Notes under the pieces: model-generated | Databases searched by the model: none | What the model saw: the letters and a program-made list of their open reading frames with translations, nothing else | Told to the model about the DNA's origin: nothing | Part shown: in pieces, positions 46,688-56,179 of the stretch | Position numbering within the stretch: the first letter of the stretch is position 1 | How the letters are laid out: each line of letters begins with the position of its first letter | From: Stenotrophomonas maltophilia | GTDB taxonomy: Bacteria; Pseudomonadota; Gammaproteobacteria; Xanthomonadales; Xanthomonadaceae | NCBI RefSeq assembly: GCF_002205165.1 | Contig: NZ_NIVS01000022.1 | Location: 91,129-155,128, forward strand | Length of the DNA: 64,000 nucleotides | Reading direction: 5' to 3' | Translations under genes and position numbers: made by a program

Positions 46688-47731
46688 TCATTCGGCGTCG
46701 CTGGTGACGTCGTTGTTCTGCGGCTGTTGCTGTTGCTGCGGCTGCTGCTCGGCGTTCTGCGCGGGCTTCGCACCACCGCCCTGTCGGCCCTGGCCGCCCC
46801 GGCCACGGTCGCGCCCCTGGCCCTGACCCTGGCGCGGCGGACGCCCGTTCGCCTGCGCCCCTTCGGCGGCCGGCCGGCGGGCCGGCGGACGCGGCGCGGA
46901 GACCGGCTTGGGCACATCGCGGCCCGGCACCTGCACCACGCGCAGCTCGTCGGTATCCAGCTGCAGTGCGGTGAGCTTGCCCCCCCAGACCGCGCCGGTA
47001 TCGATCGCGTGCACGCCCTGGGTGATGGTCAGGCCGAGGGCGGACCAGTGCCCACAGACGATCTTCAGGTCGCGCTCGGCGCGGCCCGGGACCTCGAACC
47101 AGGGGTACAAGCCCTGTTCCTGCGTACCCGGCGTGCCTTTGTCTTCGATCCCGATCCGGCCACGCGGCGTGCAGTAGCGCATGCGGGTGAACAGATTGAT
47201 GATCGCGCGCGAGCGGTCATAGCCGGCCAGCCCGGGCGACCAGCTCGGCTTGTCGCCGTACATGTTGCGGAACAGCTTGCGGTAGCCGCTGCCGTGCAGC
47301 TGCTGCTCGACCTCGCGGGCGTGCTTCTCGGCCAGCTGGGTGGTCCACTTCGGGGCCAGCCCGGCGTGGATCATCATCCAGCCCAGCTCACGGTCCACAT
47401 GGGCCAGCTTCTGCATGCGCAGCCATTCCAGCAGTTCGTCGCGGTCCTCGGCCTGCACGATGCGCAGCAGGTCCGGGTTGACCTTGCGCTGCTCTTCTTC
47501 GGTGCGTGCACCGACCGCGAGCAGCGACAGATCATGGTTGCCCAGCACGATCACGCTGCTCTCGCGCAGCGAATGGACCAGGCGCAGGGTCTCCAGCGAC
47601 TGCCCACCGCGGTTGACCAGGTCACCGCAGAACCACAGTTTGTCGACCGCGGGGTCGAAGTTGATCTTTTCCAGCAACCGCTGGGTGACGTCGTAGCAGC
47701 CCTGCAGGTCGCCGATGGCCCAGACACTCAT
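46688..47731 (-). CDS. apaH: Diadenosine tetraphosphatase ApaH with long basic tail
   Basis: 347 residues. Symmetrical Ap4A hydrolase of the PPP phosphatase fold: GDLQGCYDVTQRLL, GDLVNRGGQSLETLRLV and GNHD supply the metal ligands, and CGHWSALG the later His. Typical ApaH is about 275-280 residues; this one has a further ~65 that are low complexity (Arg/Gly/Gln/Pro), including RDRGRGGQGRQGGG and poly-Q. Last gene of the lptD operon. Confidence 0.93.
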   Translation of the reverse strand: MSVWAIGDLQGCYDVTQRLLEKINFDPAVDKLWFCGDLVNRGGQSLETLRLVHSLRESSVIVLGNHDLSLLAVGARTEEEQRKVNPDLLRIVQAEDRDELLEWLRMQKLAHVDRELGWMMIHAGLAPKWTTQLAEKHAREVEQQLHGSGYRKLFRNMYGDKPSWSPGLAGYDRSRAIINLFTRMRYCTPRGRIGIEDKGTPGTQEQGLYPWFEVPGRAERDLKIVCGHWSALGLTITQGVHAIDTGAVWGGKLTALQLDTDELRVVQVPGRDVPKPVSAPRPPARRPAAEGAQANGRPPRQGQGQGRDRGRGGQGRQGGGAKPAQNAEQQPQQQQQPQNNDVTSDAE

Positions 47732-47744
47732 GCGTGCGCCTCCA

Positions 47745-48128
47745 TCAGTGCAGTGTGCGCGGAACGGTCAGGACGAACGGTGCGATGGGGGCGGCGAACT
47801 CGGTGCCGTCATCGGCCACCATGTCGTAGTGCCCCTGCATCGTGCCGTGCTCGGTCTCCAGCATGACACCGGAGGTGTAACGGAAGTCTTCACCGGGGCG
47901 CAGCCGCGGCTGCTCGCCGATCACCCCGTCGCCGTCGACGCGCTCGGTGCGGCCGTTGGCATCGGTGATCCGCCAGTGGCGGGCCACCAGGCGCGCGGCC
48001 ACACGGCCCTGGTTGAGGATGCGGATCGTGTACGCGAACGCGTAGCGGCCGTCCTCCGGCGTGGACTGGTCATCGAGGAAGCGGGGGGCAACCTCGACGG
48101 AGATCGCGTAATTTGCAGCGTCGTTCAT
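47745..48128 (-). CDS. apaG: ApaG (DUF525 family)
   Basis: 127 residues, family length. [20 protein letters not shown] and [20 protein letters not shown] are the ApaG pattern, with the conserved [10 protein letters not shown] ending. A small immunoglobulin-like cytoplasmic protein; function unclear though linked with CorD/ApaH phenotypes. It precedes apaH by 13 bases. Confidence 0.95.
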   Translation of the reverse strand: MNDAANYAISVEVAPRFLDDQSTPEDGRYAFAYTIRILNQGRVAARLVARHWRITDANGRTERVDGDGVIGEQPRLRPGEDFRYTSGVMLETEHGTMQGHYDMVADDGTEFAAPIAPFVLTVPRTLH

Positions 48129-48251
48129 GCAGGCAGTTTAGTGAATGTTGTGCACGATGAGATGAGTGCTGCCCAAGCTGGCAGCGCTCCCGTCATGAAG
48201 GTCAGGCGGTTTCCACGTGCGTGCGGCCGTTCGGGGCCGCAGGCGAGGCGC

Positions 48252-49088
48252 TCATCCCTGCGCGGCGTCGTCACCGTCGGTGTACGGCACGTTCGCCAGC
48301 GCGATGAACTGCGCCACGTCCAGCTGCTCGGCACGGGCATCGCTGCGCACCCCGGCTGCTTCGAACTGTTCGGGCGTGCACACGTTCTGCAGCGCGTTGC
48401 GCAGGGTCTTGCGGCGCTGGCCGAAGGCGGCCTTGACCACATGGGCAAAGCGCTTGCGGTCCAGGATGCCGACCGTGGCCGGGTCGCGCGGCACCAGCCG
48501 CACCACGGCCGAATCGACCTTCGGCGGCGGCCGGAACGCACCCGGCGGCACCACGAACAGCGAGGTGACCTTGCAGAACGCCTGCAGCATCACGCTGAGC
48601 CGGCCGTAGACCTTGCTGCCCGGATCGGCGGCCATGCGGTCGACCACTTCCTTCTGCAGCATGAAGTGCATGTCGGTGATCACCGCCGCGTGGTCCAGCG
48701 CATGGAACAGGATCGGCGAGGAGATGTTGTAGGGCAGGTTGCCGACCAGACGGATCGGGCTGCCGGCGGCCAGTTCGGTGAAATCCACCTGCAGCACGTC
48801 GCGGTGGATGATGGTCATCTCGCCCAGCGGTTCGGCGGCGGCGGCCAGCGGCCCGACCAGGTCGCGATCGAACTCGATCACGGTCAGTTTCGGGTAGCGG
48901 CGCAGCAGCGGCAGGGTGATGGCGCCCTGACCCGGGCCGATTTCGACCAGGCGGTCGCCGTCTTTCGGGTTGACCGCCAGGACGATCTTGTCGATATAGC
49001 TGCGGTCGGCGAGGAAGTGCTGGCCGAGCTGCTTCTTGGCGGGGCCGGAGAAACCGGGCGCGCCGGAGGAGGAATACGAAGAAGTCAT
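48252..49088 (-). CDS. rsmA: 16S rRNA dimethyladenosine transferase
   Basis: 278 residues from ATG 49088, which overlaps the pdxA stop (ATGA). Dimethylates two adjacent adenosines near the 3' end of 16S rRNA. KKQLGQHFLAD, VEIGPGQGAITLPLL (motif I) and the catalytic NLPYNISSPILFH are intact. A 123-base gap with a hairpin precedes apaG. Confidence 0.96.
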   Translation of the reverse strand: MTSSYSSSGAPGFSGPAKKQLGQHFLADRSYIDKIVLAVNPKDGDRLVEIGPGQGAITLPLLRRYPKLTVIEFDRDLVGPLAAAAEPLGEMTIIHRDVLQVDFTELAAGSPIRLVGNLPYNISSPILFHALDHAAVITDMHFMLQKEVVDRMAADPGSKVYGRLSVMLQAFCKVTSLFVVPPGAFRPPPKVDSAVVRLVPRDPATVGILDRKRFAHVVKAAFGQRRKTLRNALQNVCTPEQFEAAGVRSDARAEQLDVAQFIALANVPYTDGDDAAQG

Positions 49089-50065
49089 GGCACCAGTGTA
49101 CGTTGGCGCGCCAGCCGGGCACACAGCGCGGTGGCAGCGAGGAGGCTGGAGGGGTCGGCGATGCCGCGGCCGGCCAGATCCAGGGCGGTGCCGTGGTCGA
49201 CCGCGACGCGCGGGTAGGGCAGCCCCAGGGTGATGTTGACGGCCTGTTCGAAGCCGCTGTATTTGAGCACCGGCAGGCCCTGGTCGTGGTACATGGCCAG
49301 CACGGTGTCGAACCCGGCCAGCTTGGCCGGCAGGAAGGCGGTATCGGCCGGCAGCGGCCCGACCAGGTCCATGCCGCGGGCGCGCAGGCGCTCCAGCAGC
49401 GGAATGATCAGGTCCAGCTCCTCGCGCCCCAGGTGGCCGTCTTCGCCGGCGTGCGGGTTGAGCCCGAGCACGGCGATACGCGGCGAGGCCAGGCCGAAAT
49501 CGCGCTGCAGGGCGTCGTGGACGATCTGCAGGGTCAGGGCCAGGCCATCGGCGGTGATCGCATCGGCCACCGACCGCAGTGGCAGGTGGGTGGTCGCCAG
49601 CGCGACCCGCACGATCTCGTTGGCGAGCATCATCACCACCGGGGTGCGGGCCTGGTCGGCCAGCAGTTCGGTGGTGCCGCTGTAGGCGATGCCGCCCTCG
49701 TTGATGACCGCCTTGTGCACCGGGCCGGTAACCACGCCGGCCAGTTCACCGGACAGGCAGGCCTGGCCGGCCTGGCGCAGCGCGCCGATCACCGCGCCGG
49801 CATTGGCCGGGTCCGGGGTGCCGAAGCGGGACGGAACCGCATTGGGAACCACGCGCAACGGCAGATCGCCCGGCTGGCGGGCGATGGCGTCTTCAGGCAG
49901 GAGCTGCAGCGGCAGCGACAGCGCTGCGGCGGCGGCCTGCAGCGTGTCGGGGTCGGCAAACGCGAGCAGCCGGCAGTCGGTGCGCGGCTGCTGGATCAGG
50001 CGGAGGCAGAGCTCCGGGCCGATCCCCGCCGGCTCGCCCGGTACCAGCGCGAGCTGCGGGAGCAT
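49085..50065 (-). CDS. pdxA: 4-hydroxythreonine-4-phosphate dehydrogenase
   Basis: 326 residues. Step in pyridoxal-phosphate synthesis (the DXP-dependent route). Motifs GEPAGIGPELCL, the metal-binding His region TGPVHKAVINEGG, GLNPHAGEDGHLGREE, and AMYHDQGLPVLKY are clear. Between surA and rsmA, as in E. coli. Confidence 0.96.
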   Translation of the reverse strand: MLPQLALVPGEPAGIGPELCLRLIQQPRTDCRLLAFADPDTLQAAAAALSLPLQLLPEDAIARQPGDLPLRVVPNAVPSRFGTPDPANAGAVIGALRQAGQACLSGELAGVVTGPVHKAVINEGGIAYSGTTELLADQARTPVVMMLANEIVRVALATTHLPLRSVADAITADGLALTLQIVHDALQRDFGLASPRIAVLGLNPHAGEDGHLGREELDLIIPLLERLRARGMDLVGPLPADTAFLPAKLAGFDTVLAMYHDQGLPVLKYSGFEQAVNITLGLPYPRVAVDHGTALDLAGRGIADPSSLLAATALCARLARQRTLVP

Positions 50066-50068
50066 GGA

Positions 50069-51415
50069 TCAGGACTGCGGCGGCGTGGTCGCCGCGGCAC
50101 CCGGCGCATAGGCGCGCATGTCCACGTAGGCTTCGCCACGCAGTTCCTGCAGGAAGCGGTTGTACTCTTCCTCCAGCTTGCGGCGGCCGATCGTTTCACG
50201 GATCTGGGCGCGCTGGTTGTCGGTGGTGGCATCGGTCTGGCGCGTGGCAACGCGCTGGACGATGTGCCAGCCGGCATCGGTGCGGAACGGCTGGCTCACG
50301 CCGCCGTCGGCGACGCCTTCCACCTGCTTGCCGAAATCCGGACCGAAGGCATCGGCCGGGAACCAGCCCAGATCGCCGCCCTGGCCCTTGCTGTTGTTGT
50401 CTTCCGAGGATTCCTTGGCGACGGCATCGAACTCGGCGCCACCGGCGATGCGGGCGCGCAGGGTGTCGATCTTGGCCTTGGCCGCGGCATTGTCCTGCTG
50501 GTCGGTGATGCGGACCAGGATATGACGGGCGTGGTACTCGGTGATGGTGTGGCCGCCGGCAGCGGCCGCGCTGGCATCACGCACCTCCACCAGCTTCAGC
50601 AGCTGGAAGCCACTGGGGCCACGCAGCGGACCGACCACATCGCCGGCCTTCATTTCCTTCATCATCTGCGCGAACGCATTCGGGATCTCGTCCAGCGAAC
50701 GCCAGCCCAGGTCGCCGCCTTCCAGCGCGTTCGGGCTGTCCGAATAACGGACCGCCGCGGCGTTGAAGTCGAGCTCGCCCTTGTCCAGCAGTGCCTTGAC
50801 GCCATCGGCCTTCTTCTGGCCGGTGGTGATCTGCTCGGCGGTGGCGCCTTCGGGCAGGCCGATCAGGATGTGGGCCAGGTGGTACTGGGTGCCGGCGGTG
50901 GCCTGCTGCTTGAGCGCGCCATCCACTTCGCCTTCGCTGACGGTGATGCGGCTCTGCGCGAAGCTCTGGCGCAGGCGCTGGACGGTGATCTCGTCACGCA
51001 CCGAATTGCGGAAATCGTTGAAATCCAGACCGTCGCTGGCCAGACGCTGGCGCAGGGCATCCAGGGTGGAGCCGTTCTGCTGGGCGATGGCGTTGATGGC
51101 CTGGTTCAGTTCCTGATCGCTGACCTTGATGCCGCTGCTCTCGGCACGCGCCACCTGCAGCTTCACCAGCACCAGGCGCTCGAGCACCTGGCGGCTGAGC
51201 ACGTCATCGGGCGGCAGCTGGTTCTCACGACCGGCGTACTGCGCCTTGATGTTCTGGACGGCGCGGTCCAGTTCGCTCTGCAGCACGACGTCCTCATCGA
51301 CGATCGCCGCGATGCGGTCCAGCTGCTGACTCTGCTGGGCCAGCACCTGCAACGGGGCCGTCGCGGAGGAGACCGCCAGCAGGGAGGCGAGGAGTACGGG
51401 AAGGGTCTTGGTCAT
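50069..51415 (-). CDS. surA: Periplasmic chaperone/peptidyl-prolyl isomerase SurA
   Basis: 448 residues with a signal peptide (cleavage near LAQQ). The N-terminal chaperone region (LDRIAAIVDEDVVLQSELDR) is followed by two parvulin domains near 175-285 and 290-395 (QYHLAHILIGLPEG, and EYHARHILVRITDQ) and a C-terminal helix. It carries outer-membrane proteins such as LptD. The start overlaps the lptD stop (ATGA). Confidence 0.96.
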   Translation of the reverse strand: MTKTLPVLLASLLAVSSATAPLQVLAQQSQQLDRIAAIVDEDVVLQSELDRAVQNIKAQYAGRENQLPPDDVLSRQVLERLVLVKLQVARAESSGIKVSDQELNQAINAIAQQNGSTLDALRQRLASDGLDFNDFRNSVRDEITVQRLRQSFAQSRITVSEGEVDGALKQQATAGTQYHLAHILIGLPEGATAEQITTGQKKADGVKALLDKGELDFNAAAVRYSDSPNALEGGDLGWRSLDEIPNAFAQMMKEMKAGDVVGPLRGPSGFQLLKLVEVRDASAAAAGGHTITEYHARHILVRITDQQDNAAAKAKIDTLRARIAGGAEFDAVAKESSEDNNSKGQGGDLGWFPADAFGPDFGKQVEGVADGGVSQPFRTDAGWHIVQRVATRQTDATTDNQRAQIRETIGRRKLEEEYNRFLQELRGEAYVDMRAYAPGAAATTPPQS

Positions 51416-53865
51416 GGGATCTGATTCGGATCGTAGTCGTCGCGGGCTGCACCGGTGTTGCTGGGCGGCACCAGATAGAGGTCGTCTCGGTAGTACCCGA
51501 GAATAGCACGGCGCAAGGTGCGGTCCGTGTTCTGGCCGATGGAGCTCAGGCCCTTGAGCACGAACTCGATCTGGAAGGAGTTGTTGAGTTCACCCTCGCG
51601 GTTGCGCACGTAGCGGCGGGCGATGGCGCGAACGGCCAGGCAGCAGCTGTCCCACTGCACACCGCCGATGATTTCCAGCGGGGCACGGTCCTGGATGGAG
51701 TAGTAGTACCGGCCGACCAGGCTCCAGCGCTCGTTGAGCGGGTAGAGGAAGGACAGGTCGGCCTGCTCCAGCAGGGTCCGGTCGCGGCGGGTCGCCGTGG
51801 TCGAAGCCTGCGGATTCAAACGGCTGCGGTAGGTCAGGTTGACGATGCCGTCGTTGGACATCAGGTAGCGCGCGCGCACGCTGGCCAGGTCCTCGCGCTT
51901 GTACTTGGGATCCCACTGATAGGTGGCGCCAAGCGTCCAGCGATCGTTGATCATGTAGTTCGTATCGGCGATCCAAGCCGACTTGCCCTGCTCGACCGGG
52001 GTTTCGCTGCTGTTGAGCGTGACCCGTGAATCGTCGAAGTACAGGATCTGGCCGATGCTGCCCGAGAAGCGCTCCTTGCCGGTGTCCTGGTCGATGAAGC
52101 GGGTACTCACCGCCATGGTCAGCTGGTTGGCATCGTTCTGGCGGTCAGCACCGGAATAGCGCGAATCGCGGAACAGCTGGCCCCAGCTGAAGGTGAAGTC
52201 ACGCGTATCGAACACCGGCAGATCGCTCTGGTCGCGGTACGGCGTACGCAGATAGAACAGGCGCGGTTCCAGCGTGTGCAGGAAGCGCGTGTCGCCGATG
52301 GTGGTCTCGCGGTCGAAGAACAGCCCGGCGTCGATGGTGCCGATGGGCAGGCTGCGGCTCGGCGAGGTGTTGCCGCGCAGCTGTTCCGGGGTCGCGGTGG
52401 CCGGGTCGATCCCGGCGGCGATCAGATTCTGCCTGCGGATGTCGTCGGCCAGCCCGCGCTCGAGGTCATACCCGGTATAGCGGTAGGCCAAGGTCGGGGT
52501 GACGTACCAGGCCGCGCCGCTGAACGGCATCGAGACATACGGTTTCACGTCCAGTCGCGAGCCGCCGTCCATGCTGCGTGACACGCCGGTGCGCTCGTAT
52601 TCCTGGTCGGCGCCGAACTTCTCATGCACATCCAGATGGGTGAAGTTCACCGCTTCGGCGTACACACCGGTTTCCAGCCACGGCAGCAGCGGCTTGTCCC
52701 AGTTGACGAACAGGCGCGGCTGGCGCGCGTACGGCAGGGACGCTTCGGTCAGGGTGTAATCGGTGAGCTGCCAATAGTCGGCCATCAGGCCGCCGGTCCA
52801 GTTCTCACCCGTGCCGTAGATGCCGATCTGGCTCTGCAGGTTGGAGGTGGTCACGCCGAGCAGCTTGTTGGAGAAATCCTCCAGGTAACGCTCATCGCTG
52901 ACCCAGGCCAGGTTGGCACGGGCCTGCCAGTTGGCGTTGATGTTGTGGTACCCGCTGAACTCCACGCGGCCGCGATCCTTGTCGCGCAGCTTGTCGTTGG
53001 GCAGGTAGGCGGTCAGCAGCTCGCCGCGGCCACCGTCGTAGAGATAGCGGAATTCGTTGTCGAGCATGAAGCCGCGCTTGCTCATGTAGCGCGGCATCAG
53101 GGTGTCGTCGAAGTTCGGCGCCAGGTTCAGGTAGATCGGCTGGGTGTAGTCGAAGCCGTTGCGGCCGGACAGGCCCACCTGCGGATACAGAAGACCGGTC
53201 TGGCGGCGGTCGTCGATCGGGAACTTGAAATACGGTGCCCACAGCACCGGCACCTTGCCGATACGCAGCACGGCGTTGCGTGCGGTACCGAAGCCGGCGT
53301 CGTTATCGACCTCGATCTGCGGTGCCGAGAGCTTCCACACCGGCTGGGAGGGGTCGCAGGTGGTGTAGGTGGAGCGGTGCATCTGGCCCACCGCACCCTG
53401 CAGGTCGATCGACTCGGCGCCACCGTTGCCGCGGCGGGACACCAGCTGGTACTGGATGTCGGAGATCTTGTGGGTGTCGCTTTCCTGGTTGCCTTCGGCG
53501 CGGCGGGCCTTCATCCGGATCGAGGAGTCCTGGTACCGGACGTTGCCCTCGGCGATGTAGTTGCCGGTTTCGGTGTCGAAGCTCAGGTTGTCGGTGCCCA
53601 GGAACTGGTCGCCGCGCTTGAGCGCGACATTGCCCTGGTAGTTGGGCACCACGGAGGTACCGGTCAGTTGGTCGCCTTCGATGTCCGTCGGCTGCTGGTC
53701 ACGCGTCGCGGCCGCGGCTTTGTCGGCCTTGGGCGCGTCGTCGAACACGGGCAGCACGTCGGTCACCGGGCACAGGCCCCAGTTCACCGGCTTGTCGTCG
53801 GCCAGGGCCGGCAGGCAGATGGCGATACTGAGGGGGAGGGGCAGCAGGCGGAGGGCTCGGCGCAC
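51412..53865 (-). CDS. lptD: LPS-assembly outer membrane protein LptD
   Basis: About 817 residues from GTG 53865; the frame is open to a TTG at 53925 but the GTG gives a normal signal peptide (RRALRLLPLPLSIAICLPALA-DD). The N-terminal jellyroll (DIEGDQLTGTSVVPNYQGNV, FDTETGNYIAEGNVRY) and a C-terminal beta-barrel fit LptD. Four Cys residues (such as WGLCPVTD, TTCDPSQP and DSCCLAV) could form its interdomain disulfides. Inserts LPS at the cell surface together with LptE. Confidence 0.95.
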   Translation of the reverse strand: MRRALRLLPLPLSIAICLPALADDKPVNWGLCPVTDVLPVFDDAPKADKAAAATRDQQPTDIEGDQLTGTSVVPNYQGNVALKRGDQFLGTDNLSFDTETGNYIAEGNVRYQDSSIRMKARRAEGNQESDTHKISDIQYQLVSRRGNGGAESIDLQGAVGQMHRSTYTTCDPSQPVWKLSAPQIEVDNDAGFGTARNAVLRIGKVPVLWAPYFKFPIDDRRQTGLLYPQVGLSGRNGFDYTQPIYLNLAPNFDDTLMPRYMSKRGFMLDNEFRYLYDGGRGELLTAYLPNDKLRDKDRGRVEFSGYHNINANWQARANLAWVSDERYLEDFSNKLLGVTTSNLQSQIGIYGTGENWTGGLMADYWQLTDYTLTEASLPYARQPRLFVNWDKPLLPWLETGVYAEAVNFTHLDVHEKFGADQEYERTGVSRSMDGGSRLDVKPYVSMPFSGAAWYVTPTLAYRYTGYDLERGLADDIRRQNLIAAGIDPATATPEQLRGNTSPSRSLPIGTIDAGLFFDRETTIGDTRFLHTLEPRLFYLRTPYRDQSDLPVFDTRDFTFSWGQLFRDSRYSGADRQNDANQLTMAVSTRFIDQDTGKERFSGSIGQILYFDDSRVTLNSSETPVEQGKSAWIADTNYMINDRWTLGATYQWDPKYKREDLASVRARYLMSNDGIVNLTYRSRLNPQASTTATRRDRTLLEQADLSFLYPLNERWSLVGRYYYSIQDRAPLEIIGGVQWDSCCLAVRAIARRYVRNREGELNNSFQIEFVLKGLSSIGQNTDRTLRRAILGYYRDDLYLVPPSNTGAARDDYDPNQIP

Positions 53866-53981
53866 GCGGTATCGGATTCGGACGAAAACGGATCGTAGCT
53901 TGCCCCATCCCTTGCATAGGGGCAATGAAGGTCCGGCCCACGCAGGGGGCCGGGTTCATTCGCAACCCGGACCGGGCTGCC

Positions 53982-54893
53982 TCAGCGCAGCTGGCCGACG
54001 TGGGCCACGCTGCACTCGGCCAGGGCCTGCAGGTCGTACCCGCCCTCAAGCATCGAGACGATGCGGCCGGCCCCGTGGCGGCGGGCCAGCCCGCGCAGCT
54101 CGGCGGTGATCCAGGCGAAATCCTCGGTTTCCAGCATCAGATCGGCTTGCGGGTCGCGCATGTGTGCATCGAAGCCGGCCGAGATCAGCAGCAGCTGCGG
54201 GCGGAAATCATCGATGGCCGGCAGCATCTCGTCGGCCCAGGTGTTGCGGAAGCGGAAGCCGCCGCTGCCCGGCGGCAGCAGGATGTTCATCAGGTTGCCC
54301 GCCCCGCGGTCGCGGCGCAGCCCCGAGTTGGGGAACAGCCCGGCCTGGTGGGTGCTGTAGTAGGCCACGCCGGGATCGGCGATGAAGATGTCCTGGGTGC
54401 CGTTGCCGTGGTGCACGTCGAAATCGACGATGGCGATCCGCTCCAGCCCATAACGGTCACGGGCGTAGGCCGCGGCGATGGCGATGTTGTTGAACAGGCA
54501 GAAGCCCATCGCCGTGTTGGCGCTGGCATGGTGGCCCGGCGGGCGCACCGCGCAGAAGGCGACCGGGTCCTGGCCGAGCATTACCGCATCGACCGCCGCC
54601 ACGCCGGCACCGGCCGCATGCAGGGCCGCGCTGGCCGAGCCGGGCGAGGTCATGGTGTCCATATCGATCAGGCGCAGCGCTTCGGTCTGCGGCTTGAGCA
54701 CCAGGTCGATCAGTTCGCTGTCATGGACCCGGGCCAGCTCGCCGAGCTTGGCCGGCGGCGCTTCGCGCCAGTCCAGCTGGTCGGGGTAGGCGGCCTTGAG
54801 CGCATCGATCACCCCCTGCAGACGGGCCGGGCATTCGGGGTGGCCGCGGCCGGGATCGTGTTGCAGACAGGCGGGGTGGGTGAAAACCAGCAT
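53982..54893 (-). CDS. Histone deacetylase-family protein (acetylpolyamine amidohydrolase type)
   Basis: 303 residues from ATG 54893. Class II HDAC fold: CAVRPPGHHASANTAMGFC, IVDFDVHHGNGTQD and AGFDAHMRDP carry the zinc and catalytic His-His residues; EGGYDLQAL closes the site. In bacteria these deacetylate polyamines or small molecules. Its frame continues upstream antisense to btuR and is not coding there. About 35 bases downstream of the cobalamin adenosyltransferase gene. Confidence 0.9.
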   Translation of the reverse strand: MLVFTHPACLQHDPGRGHPECPARLQGVIDALKAAYPDQLDWREAPPAKLGELARVHDSELIDLVLKPQTEALRLIDMDTMTSPGSASAALHAAGAGVAAVDAVMLGQDPVAFCAVRPPGHHASANTAMGFCLFNNIAIAAAYARDRYGLERIAIVDFDVHHGNGTQDIFIADPGVAYYSTHQAGLFPNSGLRRDRGAGNLMNILLPPGSGGFRFRNTWADEMLPAIDDFRPQLLLISAGFDAHMRDPQADLMLETEDFAWITAELRGLARRHGAGRIVSMLEGGYDLQALAECSVAHVGQLR

Positions 54894-54927
54894 GCGGGCA
54901 GGATATCCGGTGGGGCGGCAGGGCCGC

Positions 54928-55482
54928 TCAGGCGTGGCGGCGCTCGTGGCGCCAGAGCACCTCGCCGTGGCCGTCAGCACGAGCCAGCACGCGCGCGAGC
55001 ACGAACAGCAGGTCCGACAGGCGGTTGAGGTAGTGCAGGGCTTCCGGGCGGACCGTCTCCTGGCGGGCCAGCGTGACCGTCTCGCGCTCGGCGCGGCGCA
55101 CGATGGTACGGGCCAGGTGGCAGCGCGCCGCCGCTTCGCCACCGGCTGGCAGGATGAACTCCTTCAGGACCGGCAGATCAGCGTTGTAGTGGTCCAGCTG
55201 TTGCTCCAGCGCCTCGATGTCGGCCGCGTGGATCGCGGCGTGGCCGGGGATGCACAGCTCGCCGCCGAGGTCGAACAGCTGGTGCTGCAGCACCGTCAGC
55301 AGGGCACGGACCTGCTCGGGCAACGGCACCGCCAGCAGGACGCCGAGCGCCGAGTTGGCCTCATCGACGGTGCCATAGGCGGCGACGCGGGCGTCGTCCT
55401 TGGTCACGCGGCTGCCATCGCCGAGGCCGGTGCTGCCATCGTCACCGGTGCGTGTATAGATGCGGGAAAGGCGGTTGCCCAT
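54928..55482 (-). CDS. Cob(I)alamin adenosyltransferase (PduO type)
   Basis: 184 residues. TRTGDDGSTGLGDGSRVTK is the nucleotide-binding N-terminus, and RRAERETVTLARQE plus LHYLNRLSDLLFVLARV the conserved C-terminal helices. It makes adenosylcobalamin from cob(I)alamin and ATP. The gene lies 18 bases after a BtuM-like transporter gene, which suggests import and activation of vitamin B12. Confidence 0.94.
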   Translation of the reverse strand: MGNRLSRIYTRTGDDGSTGLGDGSRVTKDDARVAAYGTVDEANSALGVLLAVPLPEQVRALLTVLQHQLFDLGGELCIPGHAAIHAADIEALEQQLDHYNADLPVLKEFILPAGGEAAARCHLARTIVRRAERETVTLARQETVRPEALHYLNRLSDLLFVLARVLARADGHGEVLWRHERRHA

Positions 55483-55500
55483 CGGGGAGCCTGGCCGCGC

Positions 55501-56085
55501 TCAGTGCAGGACGTCGCGGCGCGCCTGCAGCAGCTTGCCGACCTGTTCGGTCGCCAGCTGCAGCGCGGCGGCCAGGCCGACGTAGACCGCGGCGGTGCGC
55601 AGGTAGGGCAGGAACCAGTCGCTGTAATTCTTCGCCCAGCCGCCGAGGGTGGGCGCGGCCACGTTGTCGCTGGTCCAGTAGAAGCCGCCCTGGGCGAACA
55701 GGTGGCAGACCGCCACCGCCGCCACCAGCAGCAGCGCGCCCTTGCCCAGCGCGGCCCAGTTGGCGCCCTGGTAGCCGCGGCGCAGCAGCAGGCCGCCGCC
55801 CCACATCGCAAAGTAGGCCGGCAGCAGCATCCAGTAGCCCGGCGAGACACAGTAGTGCTGCCAGAAATCCAGGCCGCTGCGGCGGATCACGATCCAGTCG
55901 ACCAGCACCGCCAGCGCCATCAGCAGCGGGAACGCCCAGCGGGTCCACTGGCGCAGGTAGAAGCCACCGATGAAGAACACCGCCCAGGACGCATCCGGAA
56001 TCGCCGCGAAATGGTTGACGCGGGTCGCCGCCATCAGCAGCACGAGCACGGACAGGACGAAGGCGCGTTGGGCAGTGGAGGTCAT
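55501..56085 (-). CDS. BtuM-like cobalamin transporter
   Basis: 194 residues with about six helices. FWQHYCVSPGYWMLLPAYF holds Cys79. BtuM transporters (ECF S-component-like, acting alone) bind the cobalt of B12 through a conserved Cys at about this position, and they are small membrane proteins of this length; this is from memory of the Thiobacillus protein. Co-transcription with the adenosyltransferase fits. No cobalamin riboswitch was seen in the 94-base leader. Could instead be an unrelated membrane protein. Confidence 0.7.
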   Translation of the reverse strand: MTSTAQRAFVLSVLVLLMAATRVNHFAAIPDASWAVFFIGGFYLRQWTRWAFPLLMALAVLVDWIVIRRSGLDFWQHYCVSPGYWMLLPAYFAMWGGGLLLRRGYQGANWAALGKGALLLVAAVAVCHLFAQGGFYWTSDNVAAPTLGGWAKNYSDWFLPYLRTAAVYVGLAAALQLATEQVGKLLQARRDVLH

Positions 56086-56179
56086 GGCGGTGACGGGTGG
56101 GGGCAGGCATTCATTCTAGCGCCTGCTGCGGCAGCCCGCCGCACGCCGCCGGAACGGGCGAACCCTTATCATGGCGGGC

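Noticed and set aside
56086..56179. Cobalamin riboswitch ahead of the BtuM-like gene
   Set aside because: The gap is 94 bases, shorter than the aptamer, and the B12-box was not seen.
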